DNA of 7,972 bases, from NCBI GenBank assembly GCA_946646575.1, contig CAMPCR010000039.1, forward strand, positions 1 through 7,972, given 5' to 3'. The position numbers were made by a program, and so were the translations under genes. Below, one piece after another: positions 5,760 to 7,972 of this stretch (the stretch's first letter is position 1; each line of letters opens with the position of its first letter). This DNA is from UBA3222 sp002363035. GTDB lineage: Bacteria > Verrucomicrobiota > Verrucomicrobiia > Opitutales > UBA9783. The notes under the pieces were generated by a model that searched no databases, had not been told where the DNA came from, and saw nothing but the letters and a program-made list of their open reading frames with translations.

Positions 5760-6019
5760 AGGGGAATATAAATAGATAGAAGATTATGTGTACTTTCATG
5801 TAGAGTATTCTACAGAAAATCCCATCAAAATCCCATAATATAGTTCAAAAAATCATTATATTTCCACATAGATATTCTGAGTAGCCGCAAACAGGTTTAA
5901 TGGGGATGTTTTCTGCATATATAAATTCATTCATAAAATCATCGAGAAAACATACCCCTTATTGAAAAGAATTCTGTTTGTACCTCTAAAATCTTTGACT
6001 TCTATACAAGTTTCCCACT
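5760..6019. other. AT-rich gap between convergent plsY and comM, with repeats
   Basis: No gene is seen. The gap contains a small perfect hairpin, TGTAGA-GTAT-TCTACA (5799-5814), a tandem ten-base repeat AAAATCCCAT (5816-5825 and 5827-5836, one base apart), a six-base dyad AATATA/TATATT (5837-5842, 5857-5862) and a long inverted repeat at 5902-5958. None is followed by a convincing T run in the direction of either gene. Confidence 0.55.
5902..5958. repeat. 13-base inverted repeat with a 30-base spacer
   Basis: GGGGATGTTTTCT (5902-5914) is complementary to AGAAAACAT-A-CCCC (5945-5958), with all 13 bases paired and a single bulged A at 5954. Three more pairs can form outside it (5898-5900 with 5959-5961, bulging T5901). 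The 30-base spacer is AT-rich. It lies between two convergent genes, so it may act as a two-way terminator or a protein-binding site, or be a remnant of a small repeat element. Confidence 0.6.
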
Positions 6020-7534
6020 CTACCTCCACGCCCGATCAAAACACCGATACTGCATTGCTTCCATCAGATGTGTTTGCTGAATGGCTTCCGCAGCTTCCAA
6101 ATCGGCGATGGTGCGCGCAATCCGCAGAACTTTGTGGTAGGCGCGCGCCGACAGTTGCAGTTGTTCACAGGCGTTTTGCAGCCAGCGCAGGTCTTTTTGA
6201 GAGCACTCACCATACGTTTCCAGCTGTGCAGCGGATAAGTAGGCGTTGCAGACACCGCAACGATCCGTCTGGCGTTTGCGCGCCGCCATAATCCGTTGAC
6301 GCACCGCGAGGGAGCTTCCTTCGGTGGAAGAACGTATTTGGAAGGCGGACAAATCCACCGGCTGCACTTCCAGCTGGACGTCGAAGCGATCCAACAACGG
6401 ACCGCTGAGGCGCGAACGGTAGCTCTGAATTTGTCGTTGCGAGCAGGTACAGGCGCGCTGTCGGCTTCCCATGTAACCACAGGGGCACGGGTTCATGGCG
6501 GCAACGCACAGGGCGCGACAGGGAAATGTTAATTTTCCATTGGTGCGCACAATCGTTACAGTTCCGTTTTCCAACGGTTGCCGCAACATTTCCAACACCG
6601 AACGTTTAAATTCCGGCAGTTCGTCCAGGAATAACACGCCGTTGTGCGCCAGCGAAATTTCGCCCGGTTTCGGAATAATCCCGCCGCCGATCAATCCCGC
6701 ATCGCTGACATTGTGGTGCGGCGAACGAAACGGACGCCGTCGATGGGTTGTATCGATATCCAAGCCGCACGCCGATTGGATTTTTAAAATTTCCAGCCAC
6801 TCCTCATATGTCGGCGGCGGCATCAGCTCGGGGATACATTTGGCAATCATTGATTTGCCGCAACCGGGCGGTCCGACGAAAAGAATGTTATGGCTTCCCG
6901 CGACGGCGATTTCCACCGCGCGCTTCAAAATTCTCTGCCCGCGGACGGTGCCCAAATCGTGCACAATCGTTTCCTCATCACACGGTGCCGCTTCGGGTTG
7001 CAACGGTGCCAAAGCAGCGGCAGCGCCGCGCAGTAATTCCACGCAATCCCGCAACGTTTCCATGGCGTAGACTTCGACACCGTCCGCAAACGTCGCCGCC
7101 GAAGCGCACGCCGACGGTAAAATCACCCCGCGCTTGTGCAGTTTTTTCGCCAACAGTGCCAAATTAAACGCCCCCGGAACGGAGCGCAGTTTCCCCGACA
7201 AGCTTAATTCGCCGGCGATGAGAAATTCCGACGCATATTTCAAATTCGCCTGTTGCGTTGCGGCGATGACCGCCAGCGCAATCGGCAAATCGTACATCGG
7301 ACCTTCCTTACGCACGTCGCCGGGCGCCAGATTGATCGTCGTACGCGACAACGGCAACGTAAAACCGCAGTTGCCGAGTGCCGAAAATACGCGGTTTTGC
7401 GATTCTTTCACCGCCGCATCGGGCAATCCGACCATCACCCAACGCAATTCGCCGCGTTCGCCGGTGTTAACCTCCACGTGAATGGGAAGCGCATCAATGC
7501 CGTGCAAACTCCCCGAATCAATCACCGACAACAT
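6020..7534 (-). CDS. comM: YifB/ComM family AAA+ ATPase (Mg-chelatase-like)
   Basis: This 504-residue protein belongs to the YifB/ComM family. ComM of naturally transformable Gram-negative bacteria is a hexameric helicase that aids branch migration when incoming DNA is integrated. Domain order is typical: an N-terminal Lon-protease-like fold (about 1-170; VGLPDAAVKESQNRV at 35-49 and GDVRKEGPMYDLPIALA at 72-88), the AAA+ core (about 190-390), and a helical C-terminal lid (about 400-500; SARAYHKVLRIARTIADLE at 462-480). Walker A is GPPGCGKS (221-228) and Walker B is VLFLDE (300-305). A four-cysteine patch lies at C350, C352, C362 and C364 (NPCPCGY and ACTC), and DRFD is at 382-385. The start is well bounded: an in-frame TAG lies four codons before the ATG at 7534. 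No strong Shine-Dalgarno sequence is present. The gene is intact and of normal length; a natural-transformation role here is inferred from the family. Confidence 0.96.
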   Translation of the reverse strand: MLSVIDSGSLHGIDALPIHVEVNTGERGELRWVMVGLPDAAVKESQNRVFSALGNCGFTLPLSRTTINLAPGDVRKEGPMYDLPIALAVIAATQQANLKYASEFLIAGELSLSGKLRSVPGAFNLALLAKKLHKRGVILPSACASAATFADGVEVYAMETLRDCVELLRGAAAALAPLQPEAAPCDEETIVHDLGTVRGQRILKRAVEIAVAGSHNILFVGPPGCGKSMIAKCIPELMPPPTYEEWLEILKIQSACGLDIDTTHRRRPFRSPHHNVSDAGLIGGGIIPKPGEISLAHNGVLFLDELPEFKRSVLEMLRQPLENGTVTIVRTNGKLTFPCRALCVAAMNPCPCGYMGSRQRACTCSQRQIQSYRSRLSGPLLDRFDVQLEVQPVDLSAFQIRSSTEGSSLAVRQRIMAARKRQTDRCGVCNAYLSAAQLETYGECSQKDLRWLQNACEQLQLSARAYHKVLRIARTIADLEAAEAIQQTHLMEAMQYRCFDRAWR

Positions 7535-7972
7535 CCTGCTTTTTTTCTAGCGAAAGAAGGTATTGCTGTCACGGAAAAACACGGAAAATAATGAAACAAA
7601 CGGAAAGACGAAGTTTATTCGGAAAAACTTATCCATTGCTTTGCTTCCGATGCAAGCATCGCATCCCGCATTTGCCGAAAGCGAAATCAAAAGGCGTTCC
7701 AAATCAACCGTTTTACCGCAACCTTGTTAAAGAAATAAAAAAAACCGCCGATATTCCAATGATGACCGCGTTACAACGCAGGCATTCCCGGAACTCATTC
7801 AAAAAGAGGAGGCCAATCGAACCATCGCTTGTGACATTTTTGCCTGCCTTCTCCAAAAACACAAAAGAGCGCATCACGGCTCCTCTGCACTCTCACACCT
7901 TTTCAGATACCTTTCAGAATCGCCGCACAATTCCGACCTCGACGGCATGCACGACAGGCTGTTTCACCTTTA
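7535..7972. other. 438 bases upstream of comM without a recognised gene
   Basis: Nothing here matches a known protein. CGGAAA occurs four times, starting at 7572, 7582, 7601 and 7620, just upstream of the comM start. A 14-base near-palindrome, CGATGC-AA-GCATCG, lies at 7648-7661. On the + strand the frame from ATG 7591 has no stop to the window end (127 codons), and a second + frame is open from about 7731 to the end; the translations of both look unlike a real protein. The stretch may hold the end of a neighbouring unit, small genes or decayed coding DNA. Confidence 0.4.
7713..7874 (-). CDS. possible small protein, 53 residues, hydrophobic C-terminus
   Basis: This short - strand frame runs in the same direction as comM and about 180 bases upstream of it. 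Its ATG (7874-7872) is preceded by AGAGGAG with five bases between, an excellent Shine-Dalgarno arrangement. The product begins MRSFVFLEKAGKNVTSDG and ends in a hydrophobic stretch from about 35 to 50 (NAVIIGISAVFFISL) closed by TRLR, so it could be a small membrane protein. Two cysteines form CLRC (31-34). I recognise no family. Part of the C-terminal hydrophobicity comes from the long A/T homopolymer at 7737-7744, so chance is a serious alternative. Confidence 0.25.
   Translation of the reverse strand: MRSFVFLEKAGKNVTSDGSIGLLFLNEFRECLRCNAVIIGISAVFFISLTRLR

Noticed and set aside
5962..6291. + strand frame of 109 codons overlapping the comM end
   Set aside because: It is opposite a secure comM coding region, and its translation is R- and P-rich without family resemblance. 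A weak promoter-like pair (TTGAAA 5962-5967, TCTAAA 5985-5990) was not enough to call an antisense RNA.
6495..7591. Several + strand frames across comM
   Set aside because: They are complements of the well-supported comM frame, with R- and C-rich translations typical of antisense frames.

Overview
The window looks like ordinary housekeeping DNA of a Gram-negative bacterium, with one probable insertion next to a tRNA gene. KdsA (KDO-8-phosphate synthase) implies a lipopolysaccharide-containing outer membrane. The KdsA is of the metal-dependent, Aquifex-like type. The wording of Fmt (SADEIS at the N-terminus in place of the usual GTPDFA, LNP after GRGQ, the GGKPMNAAEFLRG end) and of KdsA (SFDKANRT, HLPQQAKAVSD, ETHPHP) reminds me most of Verrucomicrobiota, class Opitutae. 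That is recollection of family wording, not a database result. Core genes have moderate G+C; the first protein gene and several intergenic stretches are clearly richer in A+T.

Layout, left to right: a tRNA gene with anticodon CAT (2-77), closest in pattern to the lysidine-modified tRNA-Ile2; an AT-rich gene of unknown function on the + strand (190-1191), bounded by an 11-of-12-base direct repeat; ymdB-type phosphodiesterase (1199-2005); an AT-rich gap with hairpins (2006-2424); a small gene for a probably exported 96-residue protein (2425-2715), preceded by a striking sigma-54-like promoter match; a 288-base gap; kdsA (3004-3816); fmt (3938-4942) behind a good sigma-70-like promoter; a 250-base gap with three consecutive hairpins; plsY (5193-5759); an AT-rich gap with a long inverted repeat (5760-6019); and comM/yifB on the - strand (6020-7534), convergent with plsY. 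The last 438 bases have no recognisable gene, only a short - strand reading frame with a good ribosome-binding site and a + strand frame that stays open to the window edge.

The recognised genes serve different processes: decoding (tRNA, Fmt), lipopolysaccharide (KdsA), phospholipid (PlsY), nucleotide and RNA signalling (YmdB) and handling of incoming DNA (ComM). I see no multi-gene defence or mobile system, no CRISPR array, no transposase and no integrase. The best candidates for something new are the unknown membrane-associated gene inserted between the tRNA and ymdB, the small exported protein with its sigma-54-like promoter, and the structured region before plsY.
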